A stretch of DNA of 64,000 nucleotides from NCBI GenBank assembly GCA_030655315.1, contig JAURVT010000035.1:1-64000 (forward strand), in the 5' to 3' direction. Shown here piece after piece: positions 10,363 through 18,888 of the stretch. Numbering within the stretch: position 1 is the first letter of the stretch; the number at the start of each line of letters is the position of its first letter. Position numbers and translations under genes: made by a program. The notes beneath the pieces were generated by a model. It searched no databases, was not told the origin of the DNA, and was given only the letters and a program-made list of their open reading frames with translations. This DNA comes from Nocardioidaceae bacterium. Lineage in GTDB: Bacteria; Actinomycetota; Actinomycetes; Propionibacteriales; Nocardioidaceae.

Positions 10363-11496
10363 GTGCCCCTGTCTCGGACGTCCCTGCGCGCGGCCACGTT
10401 GACCGCCGCCCTCGCCCTCGCGACCCCGCTGCTCGGCGGCGCCCCGGCGCCGGCCGCCGCGCCCCGGCTGGTCGCGACCACCGTGCTGTCGGGACTGCAG
10501 AACCCGTGGGACCTGAGCTTCGTCTCGTCCCGCTCGTTCCTGTTCACCCAGCGCGACCGCAGGACGATCTCGCTCGGCACCCTCGGCGGCGCGCAGCGCG
10601 TCGTGGCGCGCCCCGCATCGGCCTGGGCCTCGGGCGAGACCGGGATGATGGCGGTCGAGGCACGTCCGGACTTCGCCCGCACGCGCGAGTTCCTCACCTG
10701 CCACGGCGCACGCACGGGCACCAGGACCGACGTGCGCGTGGTGCGCTGGCGCCTCGACGCCGCCGGCACGAGCGCGCGCATCGTGCGCACGATCGTCCGC
10801 CTGCCGATCACGTCCGGTCGTCACGGCGGCTGCCAGCTCGCGTTCACCAGCCGCGGCGCGCTGCTGGTCGGCACCGGCGACACCGCACGCACGGGCATCG
10901 CGCAGAGCCTGACCTCCGGCGGCGGCAAGGTGCTGCGCGTCGACCCGACCACCGGCCGCGGCTGGCCGACCAACACCTGGGCGTCCTCGGCGAACGCCCA
11001 GAAGCGGCGGGTCTTCTCCTACGGCCACCGCAACGTGCAGGGGCTCGCGGTCCGACGTGGCGGCGGCGTCTGGTCGGTCGAGCAGGGCTCCTACCGTGAT
11101 GACGAGGTCAACCGGCTGCGCAAGGGCGGCAATGCCGGCTGGCGGCCAGGCCCGGGCTACGACGAGTCCGCGCCGATGACCGACACCCGCCTGCCGCGGG
11201 CCTACCGCGCGCGCTGGAGCTCGGGCTCGTCGACGATCGCCGCGTCGGCCGGGGCCTGGCTGTACGGGTCGCGCTGGGGCGACCGCTCGGGCCGCGTCCT
11301 CGCGATCACGGCGCTCAAGGGTGAGCAGCTGCGCTTCCTGCGGTTCACGGCCGCGGGCCGGCTCACGTCCCAGACCGTGCACCTCGAGGGCACCTACGGA
11401 CGTCTGCGTGGCGTGGTGCTCGGCCCCGACCAGGCGCTCTACGTGACGACCTCGAACGGGCGCGACGACAGGATCCTGCGCGTCACGCTGCGCTGA
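10363..11496 (+). CDS. secreted PQQ-dependent glucose/sorbosone dehydrogenase-like protein
   Basis: A 377-residue predicted exported protein of the soluble glucose/sorbosone dehydrogenase (GSDH) beta-propeller family. The signal peptide spans about 1-31, ending near PAPAAA. The mature part begins with the family opening VLSGLQNPWDLSFV and later has SGGGKVLRVDP, VFSYGHRNVQGLAV, VEQGSYRDDEVNRL and NAGWRPGPGY, which match propeller blades around the cofactor site. The exact substrate cannot be told from sequence. The GTG at 10363 lacks a strong ribosome-binding site. It is convergent with pgm, with only 3 bp between the stops. Confidence 0.85.
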   Translation: MPLSRTSLRAATLTAALALATPLLGGAPAPAAAPRLVATTVLSGLQNPWDLSFVSSRSFLFTQRDRRTISLGTLGGAQRVVARPASAWASGETGMMAVEARPDFARTREFLTCHGARTGTRTDVRVVRWRLDAAGTSARIVRTIVRLPITSGRHGGCQLAFTSRGALLVGTGDTARTGIAQSLTSGGGKVLRVDPTTGRGWPTNTWASSANAQKRRVFSYGHRNVQGLAVRRGGGVWSVEQGSYRDDEVNRLRKGGNAGWRPGPGYDESAPMTDTRLPRAYRARWSSGSSTIAASAGAWLYGSRWGDRSGRVLAITALKGEQLRFLRFTAAGRLTSQTVHLEGTYGRLRGVVLGPDQALYVTTSNGRDDRILRVTLR

Positions 11497-11499
11497 CCG

Positions 11500-13125
11500 T
11501 CAGGCCAGCGCGGTGTCGACGACGCCTCGCGCCGCCTCCTGCACCTCGGCGAGGTGGTCGGGCCCGCGGAACGACTCGGCATAGATCTTGTAGATGTCCT
11601 CGGTGCCCGACGGACGCGCGGCGAACCAGGCCGAGTCGGTGCAGACCTTGAGGCCGCCGATGGCCGCGCCGTTGCCGGGCGCCTCGGTGAGGACCTGGGT
11701 GATCGGCTCGCCGGCGAGCTCGGTGGCCGAGACCGCCGACGCGTCGAGCGCGCCCAGGCGCTTCTTCTGCTCGCGGGACGCAGGCGCGTCCACCCGTGCG
11801 TAGGCGGGCTCGCCGTGCTGCTCGACGAGGTCGGCGTAGTGCTCGCTCGGGCTCCGCCCGGTGACGGCCTGGATCTCGGCCGCGAGCAGCGCGAGCAGCA
11901 GGCCGTCCTTGTCGGTGGTCCAGACGGTGCCGTCCTTGCGCAGGAACGACGCCCCGGCGCTCTCCTCGCCCCCGAACGCGACGCTGCCGTCGAGCAGGCC
12001 CGGCACGAACCACTTGAAGCCCACCGGCACCTCGACCAGGCGACGGCCGAGACCGGCGACGACGCGGTCGATCATGCTGGAGGAGACGAGCGTCTTGCCG
12101 ACGGCGACGCCGTCGCCCCAGCCGCGGTGCTCGCACAGGTACTTGATCGCCACGGCGAGGAAGTGGTTGGGGTTCATCAGGCCGGCGTCGGGCGTGACGA
12201 TGCCGTGCCGGTCGGCGTCGGCGTCGTTGCCGGTGGCGATGTCGAACCGGTCGCGGCCCGCCACCAGCGAGGCCATCGCGTACGGCGAGCTGCAGTCCAT
12301 CCGGATCTTGCCGTCGTGGTCGAGCGTCATGAACGCCCAGCGCGGGTCGACGTCGGGGTTGACCACGGTGAGGTCGAGCCCGTAGGCCTCGCCGATCGCA
12401 CCCCAGTAGCCGACGGACGCGCCGCCCATCGGGTCGGCGCCGATGCGCACGCCGGCGGAGCGGACGGCGTCGAGGTCGAGCACCGCGTCGAGGTCGCCGA
12501 CGTAGTGGCCGAGGAAGTCGTAGCCCTCGACGGCGGCGCGCGCGGCGTCCGTCGAGACCCGCTTGACCGAGCCGACGCCCGCTCGGAGCAGCGCGTTGGC
12601 GCGGTCCTGGATCCAGCCGGTGGACTCGGACCCGGCCGGTCCGCCGTGCGGCGGGTTGTACTTGAAGCCGCCGTCGCGCGGCGGGTTGTGCGACGGCGTG
12701 ATGACGATGCCGTCGACCTGCCCGTGACCGCCCTCGGCGTTGAGCCGCAGGATCGCGTGCGACACCGCGGGGGTGGGCGTGTAGCCGTCCTGCTCGTCGA
12801 CGAGCACGGTGACGTCGTTGGCCACGAGCACCTCGAGCGCGGTGTGCCACGCCGGCAGCGACAGCCCGTGGGTGTCGCGGCCCATCACCAGCGGGCCGTC
12901 GACGCCCTGCGCCGCGCGGTACTCGCAGATGGCCTGGGTGGTGGCGATGATGTGCGCCTCGTTGAAGGCGGTGTCGAGGCTCGAGCCGCGGTGGCCCGAG
13001 GTGCCGAACGCGACCTGCTGGTCGGGGTCGTCCGGGTCGGGCGTGAGCTCGTAGTACGCACGCTCCAGCGCGGTGGGGTCGATCAGGTCCTCGGGCTTGG
13101 CAGGCTGTCCGGCGCGCTCGTGCAT
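11500..13125 (-). CDS. pgm: phosphoglucomutase (alpha-D-glucose-phosphate-specific)
   Basis: Interconverts glucose 1- and 6-phosphate. The 541-residue protein has the phosphoserine loop [12 protein letters not shown], the Mg-binding loop [10 protein letters not shown], the sugar-binding loop GEESAGASF and the C-terminal phosphate-binding [12 protein letters not shown], in the order of the E. coli Pgm subfamily. The start ATG 13125 has TAGGGT exactly 6 nt upstream on its strand, so the mRNA is probably leaderless. Length and motifs are complete. It overlaps nothing and is convergent with the sugar dehydrogenase gene. Confidence 0.96.
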   Translation of the reverse strand: MHERAGQPAKPEDLIDPTALERAYYELTPDPDDPDQQVAFGTSGHRGSSLDTAFNEAHIIATTQAICEYRAAQGVDGPLVMGRDTHGLSLPAWHTALEVLVANDVTVLVDEQDGYTPTPAVSHAILRLNAEGGHGQVDGIVITPSHNPPRDGGFKYNPPHGGPAGSESTGWIQDRANALLRAGVGSVKRVSTDAARAAVEGYDFLGHYVGDLDAVLDLDAVRSAGVRIGADPMGGASVGYWGAIGEAYGLDLTVVNPDVDPRWAFMTLDHDGKIRMDCSSPYAMASLVAGRDRFDIATGNDADADRHGIVTPDAGLMNPNHFLAVAIKYLCEHRGWGDGVAVGKTLVSSSMIDRVVAGLGRRLVEVPVGFKWFVPGLLDGSVAFGGEESAGASFLRKDGTVWTTDKDGLLLALLAAEIQAVTGRSPSEHYADLVEQHGEPAYARVDAPASREQKKRLGALDASAVSATELAGEPITQVLTEAPGNGAAIGGLKVCTDSAWFAARPSGTEDIYKIYAESFRGPDHLAEVQEAARGVVDTALA

Positions 13126-13225
13126 GGCCTCACCCTAGGACCAGTCGGGGACGGTGCGCTCGTTCCGTCGCAGCCGTCCGGGGCGACGTCTAGCCTGGGA
13201 CCTCGACCACCCGGGGGAGCACACG

Positions 13226-13663
13226 ATGACCGAGCAGTTCCCGCCGTCCGGCGACGGCCTGCCCCAGCCCCACGGCCGGCCTCCGGGGTACGGCCCACCG
13301 CCGGGGTACGGGCCTCCCCCGCCCGGGTACGGCCCGCCGCCGGGGTACGGGTACGGCGCGCCCGACCCGTACGCGCCGTGGGGTCGTCACCCGGCCACCG
13401 GTGAGCCGCTGTCGGAGAAGTCCAAGCTGGTCGCCGGGCTGCTGCAGATCTTCCTCGGCACCCTCGGCATCGGACGCTTCTACATGGGGTCGACCGGGAT
13501 CGCGATCACGCAGCTGCTGCTCACCGTCTTCGGCTTCCTGCTGGCCATCGTCCTGGTGGGCTTCGTGCTGCTGCTCGGCGTCGGCATCTGGGCCCTGGTC
13601 GACGGCATCCTCATCCTCACCGGCAGTCCCCGCGACGGCGACGGTCGCCTCCTCAGGAGCTAG
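13226..13663 (+). CDS. TM2-domain membrane protein with proline/glycine/tyrosine-rich N-terminus
   Basis: A 145-residue protein. Residues 1-65 are a low-complexity run built of PPGYGPPP-like repeats, then a short basic segment precedes two membrane helices (about 70-92 and 98-128) with the TM2 signature GIGRFYMGSTGIA between charged turns. The function of TM2 proteins in bacteria is unknown; the tail is probably cytosolic. GGGGGAG at 13213-13219 is a good ribosome-binding site for ATG 13226. A TAGCCT hexamer around 13192 may be its -10. The last 11 bp overlap the end of the convergent TetR gene. Confidence 0.85.
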   Translation: MTEQFPPSGDGLPQPHGRPPGYGPPPGYGPPPPGYGPPPGYGYGAPDPYAPWGRHPATGEPLSEKSKLVAGLLQIFLGTLGIGRFYMGSTGIAITQLLLTVFGFLLAIVLVGFVLLLGVGIWALVDGILILTGSPRDGDGRLLRS

Positions 13664-14261
13664 GCAGGCCCATCACCGCGCGGAGCGTGGCGGTGAAGAC
13701 CTCGACGTCGACGTCGGGATCCAGCGAGCGCTGGGCGCCCAGCCCGATGCCGAGGCTGAGCAGCGCGGTGGCGGCCTGGTCCGGCGTGAGCGCGATCTCG
13801 ACGCCGGTGTCCTCGAGCACCGCCTCGACGAGCTGGGCGATCGCGGCGCGGACGGCGCGGTGCCGCTCGAGCAGTGCCTGCGCCACGAACGGGCTCTGGC
13901 GGGCCACCGACCCGAACTCGACCTCGAGCGCCGTCCAGCGCGGCTGGCCGATGCGCTCGCGCGCCCAGCGGCCGAACGCCGCCAGCCGGTCGTCCAGGCT
14001 GGTGTGGTCGCGGAAGGCGGCGGCGACCTCGTCGATCTGGCGCTGCTGGATCGAGTCCAGCACCGCGAGGCACAGCTCCTCCTTGTTCTTGAAGTTGGAG
14101 TAGACCGCGCCCTTGGAGAACCCCGCCTCGAGCGCGACCTTGTCGAGCGACGTCGCGCCGTACCCGTCCGCGAGGAACATCCGGCGCGCGGTGACGATCA
14201 GCGTCTCGCGCGTCCGCGCCTGCCGCTGCGCCCGTGTGACCGGTCCCGTCCCGTCAGCCAT
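13653..14261 (-). CDS. TetR/AcrR-family transcriptional regulator
   Basis: A 202-residue TetR repressor. The N-terminal helix-turn-helix covers about residues 10-60 (TRETLIVTARRMFLADGYGA, then GFSKGAVYSNFKNKEEL), followed by a ligand-binding C-terminal half with no cysteine or metal motif. The start ATG 14261 has TATCAT 6 nt upstream, giving a leaderless arrangement. It is divergent from the monooxygenase gene, and the intervening 37 bp hold a 21-bp palindrome, so it very probably represses that gene and itself. The ligand is unknown; a ketone or lipid-like substrate of the monooxygenase is an obvious guess. Confidence 0.92.
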   Translation of the reverse strand: MADGTGPVTRAQRQARTRETLIVTARRMFLADGYGATSLDKVALEAGFSKGAVYSNFKNKEELCLAVLDSIQQRQIDEVAAAFRDHTSLDDRLAAFGRWARERIGQPRWTALEVEFGSVARQSPFVAQALLERHRAVRAAIAQLVEAVLEDTGVEIALTPDQAATALLSLGIGLGAQRSLDPDVDVEVFTATLRAVMGLPSS

Positions 14262-14274
14262 CTGGTCATGATAG

Positions 14275-14295
14275 TCAGATACCGTTAGTATCTGA
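14275..14295. promoter_or_regulatory. TetR operator overlapping monooxygenase promoter
   Basis: A perfect inverted repeat of TCAGATAC and GTATCTGA around a 5-bp centre. It ends 3 bp before the monooxygenase ATG and contains a -10-like TAGTAT (14286-14291). On the other side it reaches to within 14 bp of the regulator start. It is a strong candidate binding site for the divergent TetR protein. Confidence 0.75.
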
Positions 14296-14298
14296 AAG

Positions 14299-15795
14299 AT
14301 GAGCGTCCACGACATCGTCATCATCGGCACGGGCTTCGCGGGTCTCGGGATGGCCATGAAGCTCCGCGAGGCCGGCCGCGACGACTTCGTCGTCCTGGAG
14401 AAGGCCGACGACGTCGGCGGCACCTGGCGCGACAACACCTACCCCGGCTGCGAGTGCGACATCCCCAGCCACATGTACTCCTTCTCCTACGAGCTCAACC
14501 CCGACTGGAGCAAGAGCTTCTCGCGGCAGCCCGAGATCCTCGCCTACATGAGGGGCGTCGCGGACGACCGCGGCCTGCGCAGCCACGTCGAGTTCGGCGT
14601 CGAGGTCACCGGTGCCACCTGGGACGACGGCCGCCAGCGCTGGACGATCGACACCCGCGGCGGCGAGACGTACGAGGCGCGCGTGCTCGTGTCGGGCGCG
14701 GGGGGCCTGCACATCCCCAGCATCCCGACCATCGCCGGCGCCGACACCTTCGAGGGCCCGCAGTTCCACTCCGCCGGGTGGCGCCACGACGTCGACCTCG
14801 CGGGCCAGCGCGTCGCCGTCATCGGCACCGGCGCCTCGGCCATCCAGTTCGTACCGATCATCGCCGACGAGGTCGCCGAGCTCACCGTCTTCCAGCGGAC
14901 GCCCCCGTGGGTGCTCCCCAAGGCCGACAAGCCCATCCCGGAGTGGCAGAAGCGGGTGTTCCGGTCGGTGCCCGGAGCCCAGCGCGCGTACCGCGACCTG
15001 ACGTACTGGGCGCTCGAGTCGCGCGCCATCGGCTTCAACGGCTGGGCGCTCGGGGCGCTCAAGCTCGCCGAGAAGGTCGTCACGCGACAGCTGGCCAAGA
15101 CCGTCGACGACCCCGAGGTCGCGCGGCAGCTCACGCCCGACTACCGGCTGGGCTGCAAGCGCGTCCTGCAGTCCAACACCTACTACCCCACGTTCAACCG
15201 CGAGCACGTCTCGCTCGACACCAGCGGGATCGCCGAGATCACCCCGCAGGGCGTCGTCGACGGCGACGGCGTGCTGCACGAGGTGGACGTGATCGTCTAC
15301 GGCACCGGGTTCCACGTCACCGACTCCTACGAGTACCTGAACTTCGTGGGCCGCGACGGGCTCGACCTCGGCAAGCAGTTCGCCGAGCACGGCATCGAGA
15401 GCCACCTGGGCATCACGGTCAACCGGTTCCCGAACCTGTTCTTCATGCTCGGCCCCAACACCGCGCTCGGCCACAATTCAGTGGTGTTCATGATCGAGCA
15501 GCAGACCAAGTTCGTCGTCCGGATGCTCGCCGAGATGGACGCCCGCGGCGCCGTCGCCGTCGAGCCGACGCTCGAGGCCCAGACCCGGTACAACGTCGAC
15601 GTCCAGCGCCGCGTCAGCAAGGGCATCTGGACCCAGGGCGGCTGCACGAGCTGGTACCTCGACAGCCAGGGCCGCAACCGCACGATCTGGCCGAAGTTCA
15701 CCTTCCAGTACTGGTGGGAGACCCGCCAGGTGCCCACCGAGGCGTACGCGTGGGAGCCCGCACGCGTCCGGGAGCCCGCGGCCGACCTAGGGTGA
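14299..15795 (+). CDS. flavin-containing Baeyer-Villiger-type monooxygenase
   Basis: NADPH- and FAD-dependent oxygenase of 498 residues that likely inserts oxygen into a ketone or oxidises a heteroatom. It has the FAD Rossmann motif GTGFAGLG (10-17), the DVGGTWRDNTYPGCECDIPS block, the Baeyer-Villiger fingerprint FEGPQFHSAGW (FxGxxxHxxxW) and the second Rossmann motif GTGASA for NADPH. The ATG at 14299 has no Shine-Dalgarno sequence but sits 7 nt after TAGTAT, so translation is probably leaderless and directly under the TetR operator. The next gene starts 6 bp after the stop, making a two-gene operon. Substrate unknown. Confidence 0.92.
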   Translation: MSVHDIVIIGTGFAGLGMAMKLREAGRDDFVVLEKADDVGGTWRDNTYPGCECDIPSHMYSFSYELNPDWSKSFSRQPEILAYMRGVADDRGLRSHVEFGVEVTGATWDDGRQRWTIDTRGGETYEARVLVSGAGGLHIPSIPTIAGADTFEGPQFHSAGWRHDVDLAGQRVAVIGTGASAIQFVPIIADEVAELTVFQRTPPWVLPKADKPIPEWQKRVFRSVPGAQRAYRDLTYWALESRAIGFNGWALGALKLAEKVVTRQLAKTVDDPEVARQLTPDYRLGCKRVLQSNTYYPTFNREHVSLDTSGIAEITPQGVVDGDGVLHEVDVIVYGTGFHVTDSYEYLNFVGRDGLDLGKQFAEHGIESHLGITVNRFPNLFFMLGPNTALGHNSVVFMIEQQTKFVVRMLAEMDARGAVAVEPTLEAQTRYNVDVQRRVSKGIWTQGGCTSWYLDSQGRNRTIWPKFTFQYWWETRQVPTEAYAWEPARVREPAADLG

Positions 15796-15800
15796 CCCGC

Positions 15801-16772
15801 ATGCGAGCCGCCCAGATCAGCAGCCTCGACGGCCCCGCGGCCGTCACCGTCACCGACGTCGCCGCGCCCGAGCCCGCCGACGGGCAGGTGCTGATCGACG
15901 TGCACGCCGCGGGGGTCTCGTTCCCCGAGGTGCTGCAGACGCGAGGGCGCTACCAGATCAAGCCCGACCTCCCGTTCGTGCCGGGGAGCGAGGTCGCCGG
16001 CGTCGTCGTCTCGGCCCCGGACGGGTCCGGGCTCTCCGTCGGCGACCGCGTGGCGGCGATGAGCATGCTCGGCGGGTTCGGTGAGCAGGTGCTCGCCCAG
16101 CCCGACCTCGTGCTGCCGGTGCCCGACGCCGTGTCCTTCGCCCAGGCGGCCGCACTGCCGCTGAACTACCTGACGGCGCACTTCGCGCTCGTCGCGCGCG
16201 GCGACATCGCGCCCGGCGAGACGGTGCTCGTCCACGGCGCTGCCGGTGGCGTCGGCACCGCGTCGATCCAGGTGGCCAAGGCGTTCGGCGCGGGCGACGT
16301 GATCGCGGTCGCGTCCACCGACGCCAAGGGCGAGTACGCGGTCGCCGCGGGCGCCGACTCCTACGTCCTGGCCGAGGGCTTCAAGGACGCCGTGAAGGAG
16401 CGGACCGGTGGACGCGGCGTCGACCTCGTCGTCGACCCCGTCGGCGGCGACCGCTTCACCGACTCGCTGCGCAGCCTCGCCGAGGACGGCCGGCTGCTCG
16501 TGGTGGGCTTCACCGCCGGGTCGATCCCGGAGGTCAAGGTCAACCGGCTGCTGCTCAACAACGTGAGCGTGGTCGGCGTCGGCTGGGGCGCCTACGTGCT
16601 TAAGCGCCCCGGCTACGTGCGCGACCAGTGGGACGCGCTGCTCCCCCACGTCGCGTCCGGCGTCGTCGACCCGCCGATCGGCGCCACGTTCGCGCTCGAC
16701 GACGCGGTCGCCGCGCTCACCGAGATCGACGAGCGCCGCGCCACCGGCAAGGTCGTCCTCACCGTCCGCTGA
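15801..16772 (+). CDS. NADPH:quinone reductase-like medium-chain dehydrogenase
   Basis: A 323-residue zinc-free MDR-family oxidoreductase. It shows the N-terminal GroES-like domain (FVPGSEVAGVV, SVGDRVAA) and the nucleotide-binding loop VHGAAGGVGTASIQVAKA, with no catalytic-zinc cysteines, which points to the quinone oxidoreductase/enoyl reductase-like group. I took ATG 15801. A GTG at 15792 overlapping the monooxygenase stop (GTGA) is equally in frame and would add three residues. Its position suggests it reduces a substrate or product of the monooxygenase, under the same TetR control. Confidence 0.88.
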   Translation: MRAAQISSLDGPAAVTVTDVAAPEPADGQVLIDVHAAGVSFPEVLQTRGRYQIKPDLPFVPGSEVAGVVVSAPDGSGLSVGDRVAAMSMLGGFGEQVLAQPDLVLPVPDAVSFAQAAALPLNYLTAHFALVARGDIAPGETVLVHGAAGGVGTASIQVAKAFGAGDVIAVASTDAKGEYAVAAGADSYVLAEGFKDAVKERTGGRGVDLVVDPVGGDRFTDSLRSLAEDGRLLVVGFTAGSIPEVKVNRLLLNNVSVVGVGWGAYVLKRPGYVRDQWDALLPHVASGVVDPPIGATFALDDAVAALTEIDERRATGKVVLTVR

Positions 16773-16784
16773 CATGTCGGCGGC

Positions 16785-17507
16785 TCAGGTGCCCCAGAGG
16801 CCCGTCTCGAGGCCGCCGGACATGACGAGCGTGCTCGCCGCGTCGGCCTCAGTGGTACGGACCAGCAGCAGCACCCCGCGGTCGGGCAGGGCGGCGGCGA
16901 CGTCGTCGAGGTCGGCGAGGTAGCGACCCGCGAGGCCGAGGGAGGTGTAGGAGTCGGCGACGGCGACCTGCCCGGCGACCGGGTCGAGGCCCCACAGCAC
17001 GACGAAGTGCCCGACGTGCCACAGTCCGCCGCTGATCGGCCCGGTGCGGAGGTTGGCGACCACGCCCGTCGGGAACGGCGCGTCACGCACGGCCGTCAGC
17101 AGGGACGCGACCGACGCGGACGTCCACGGCCCCGTGACGCCGACGACGGCCACCTCGCCCGCCGTCGCACGCTCGACGCCCGCCGCGAGGGACGCGGCGT
17201 CGGTGCCGGACTCGTCGAGGGACCCGGCGCGCGGCAGGCCGTCCCAGCCGTCGACGCGCGAGGCCTCGCCGGGCGGACGCGCCGCGGGCTCGTCGTGCGG
17301 CCACACCCGGGTCCCGGCGGCGCGGGCGAGGTCGCCGAGCGACGGGACGCCCGGCAGGCCGACGCCGTGCAGCGCGACCTGTGCCGCGAACGGGCCGCAC
17401 AGCTGGTCGGGCTGCGGCAGGTCGAGGGCCTGGGCCGACAGCACCGCGGTGCTGCGGGAGAGCGGGTGGACCCCGGCGAAGGGATCGAGGCCGGTCAGTA
17501 CAGCCAC
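16785..17507 (-). CDS. C39-like papain-fold protein coupled to glutamine-synthetase-like gene
   Basis: I do not recognise a named family with certainty. The 240-residue protein has a C39-peptidase-like pattern: Cys37 in QLCGPFAAQVAL, His167 in VGHFVVLWGLD and Asp185 in VADSYTS, spaced as a Cys-His-Asp papain-type triad. There is no signal peptide or membrane helix, so it would act in the cytosol. The GTG start at 17507 lies inside the last codons of the upstream glutamine-synthetase-like gene (13-bp overlap), so the two are translationally coupled. A role in cleaving an amide or gamma-glutamyl product of its partner is possible but is inference. Confidence 0.7.
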   Translation of the reverse strand: MAVLTGLDPFAGVHPLSRSTAVLSAQALDLPQPDQLCGPFAAQVALHGVGLPGVPSLGDLARAAGTRVWPHDEPAARPPGEASRVDGWDGLPRAGSLDESGTDAASLAAGVERATAGEVAVVGVTGPWTSASVASLLTAVRDAPFPTGVVANLRTGPISGGLWHVGHFVVLWGLDPVAGQVAVADSYTSLGLAGRYLADLDDVAAALPDRGVLLLVRTTEADAASTLVMSGGLETGLWGT

Positions 17508-18862
17508 CGGGTCGAGGTGACGACGTCGTCGGGCGAGCGGTCGGCGGCCCACGCGGCGTCGGCCTCGCGCACGGCGACGAACGCCCCGAGCAGGTCGTCG
17601 CCGAGCACCTCGCGGACCAGGGCGCTGGCCCTCAGGTGCGCCAGCTGCTCCTCGTGCGTCGTCGCCAGCGGCACGACGCCGTGCTCGGCGCGGCGCGCGT
17701 CGTCCCAGCCGCCCACGTCCTCCTGGACGGGGTCGGGCAGCGGCGCGTCGTCGTCGATGCCGGCGAGCCCGGCGGCGATGACGACCGCGAGCGCGAGGTA
17801 GGGGTTGGCCGACGCGTCGGACGGCTTGAGCTCGACGTTGGTGACGTCGGGGCCGAGCAGGCCGGACGCGGGCACCAGGCGGAGCGCGGCCTCGCGGTTC
17901 TCGACGCCCCAGCAGCCGTAGGCGCCGGCCCAGAAGCCCGGCCGTCGGCGCACCAGCGACCCGGTGCTCGGCGCGGTGATCGCGACGATGCCGGGCAGCT
18001 CGCGCAGCAGCCCCGCGACGTACCCGCGTCCGACGTCGGACAGCCCGTGCGGGCCATCGCCGGTGAGCGCGTTGGTGCCGCCCGAGAAGAGCGACGTGTG
18101 CAGGTGCCAGCCGTTGCCGGCGTTGTCGGTGGTGACGACGGGCGCGAAGCTCGCACGCAGGCCGTGCGCGCGAGCGGCGGCGTGGATCGTCTGGCGGGCC
18201 AGCACCTGGGCGTCGGCGGCTGCGACGGCGTCGAGCGGCGCCAGCGCGATCTCCACCTGCGACTGCCCGTACTCGGCGTGCAGCTGGCCGATGCGCAGGC
18301 CGTTGGCGTCGAGGTCGACGAGCAGCTGGCGCGCGAACTCGTCGACGTCGCGCAGCGCGTTGGGGCCGTAGGCCGGTCCGCCGAGGGCGCGCGCGTAGTC
18401 GTCGCCGGCCTCGGCGCGGCTCAGCACGAACTCCATCTCGTAGCCGGCGCGCACCTCGAACCCGCGCTCGGCGGCGCGGGCCACCTGGCGCTCGAGCACG
18501 GCCCGCTGGTCGTACGGCCACGGGCCGCCGTCGGCGTCGAGCTGGCGCCCGGGCACCCACGCGAAGCCGGGCTGGCCCGCGAGGGCGACGGGCGCGTCGA
18601 GCACGGGCACGAGCCGGACGTCGCCCGAGGGCGTCGAGAGCCCCTCGTGCGCGAAGGTGATGCCGTCGTGGGAGTCGAACACCGCGAAGACCGCCGTGAC
18701 GCCGACGCCCCGGCGCGCCGCGGCGGCGAGCTCATCGGTGGGCACCGTGCGCGAGCGGACGATGCCGTTGTTGTCGACCCAGCCGATCGTCACGCCGACG
18801 ACGCCCTTCCCCCTGAGGTGGCCGGCGACCTGGACGGGATCGGACGCGTGGGGCGTGCTCAT
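17495..18862 (-). CDS. glutamine synthetase-family enzyme (gamma-glutamyl-amine ligase type)
   Basis: A 455-residue member of the glutamine synthetase fold that probably joins glutamate to an amine other than ammonia. It has the beta-grasp N-terminus and catalytic-domain marks GYEMEFVL, GNGWHLHTSLF, the RRRPGFWAG segment followed by WGVENREAALR, and the C-terminal SANPYLAL. The adenylylation tyrosine loop of GlnA is absent and the usual GNGMHVH reads GNGWHLH, both typical of GlnA3/PuuA-like paralogues. ATG 18862 has TAACGT 7 nt upstream (leaderless arrangement). It overlaps the next gene, a C39-like protein. Confidence 0.88.
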   Translation of the reverse strand: MSTPHASDPVQVAGHLRGKGVVGVTIGWVDNNGIVRSRTVPTDELAAAARRGVGVTAVFAVFDSHDGITFAHEGLSTPSGDVRLVPVLDAPVALAGQPGFAWVPGRQLDADGGPWPYDQRAVLERQVARAAERGFEVRAGYEMEFVLSRAEAGDDYARALGGPAYGPNALRDVDEFARQLLVDLDANGLRIGQLHAEYGQSQVEIALAPLDAVAAADAQVLARQTIHAAARAHGLRASFAPVVTTDNAGNGWHLHTSLFSGGTNALTGDGPHGLSDVGRGYVAGLLRELPGIVAITAPSTGSLVRRRPGFWAGAYGCWGVENREAALRLVPASGLLGPDVTNVELKPSDASANPYLALAVVIAAGLAGIDDDAPLPDPVQEDVGGWDDARRAEHGVVPLATTHEEQLAHLRASALVREVLGDDLLGAFVAVREADAAWAADRSPDDVVTSTRWLY

Positions 18863-18888
18863 GGGCGCGACGTTACCGGGCGGGGCCG

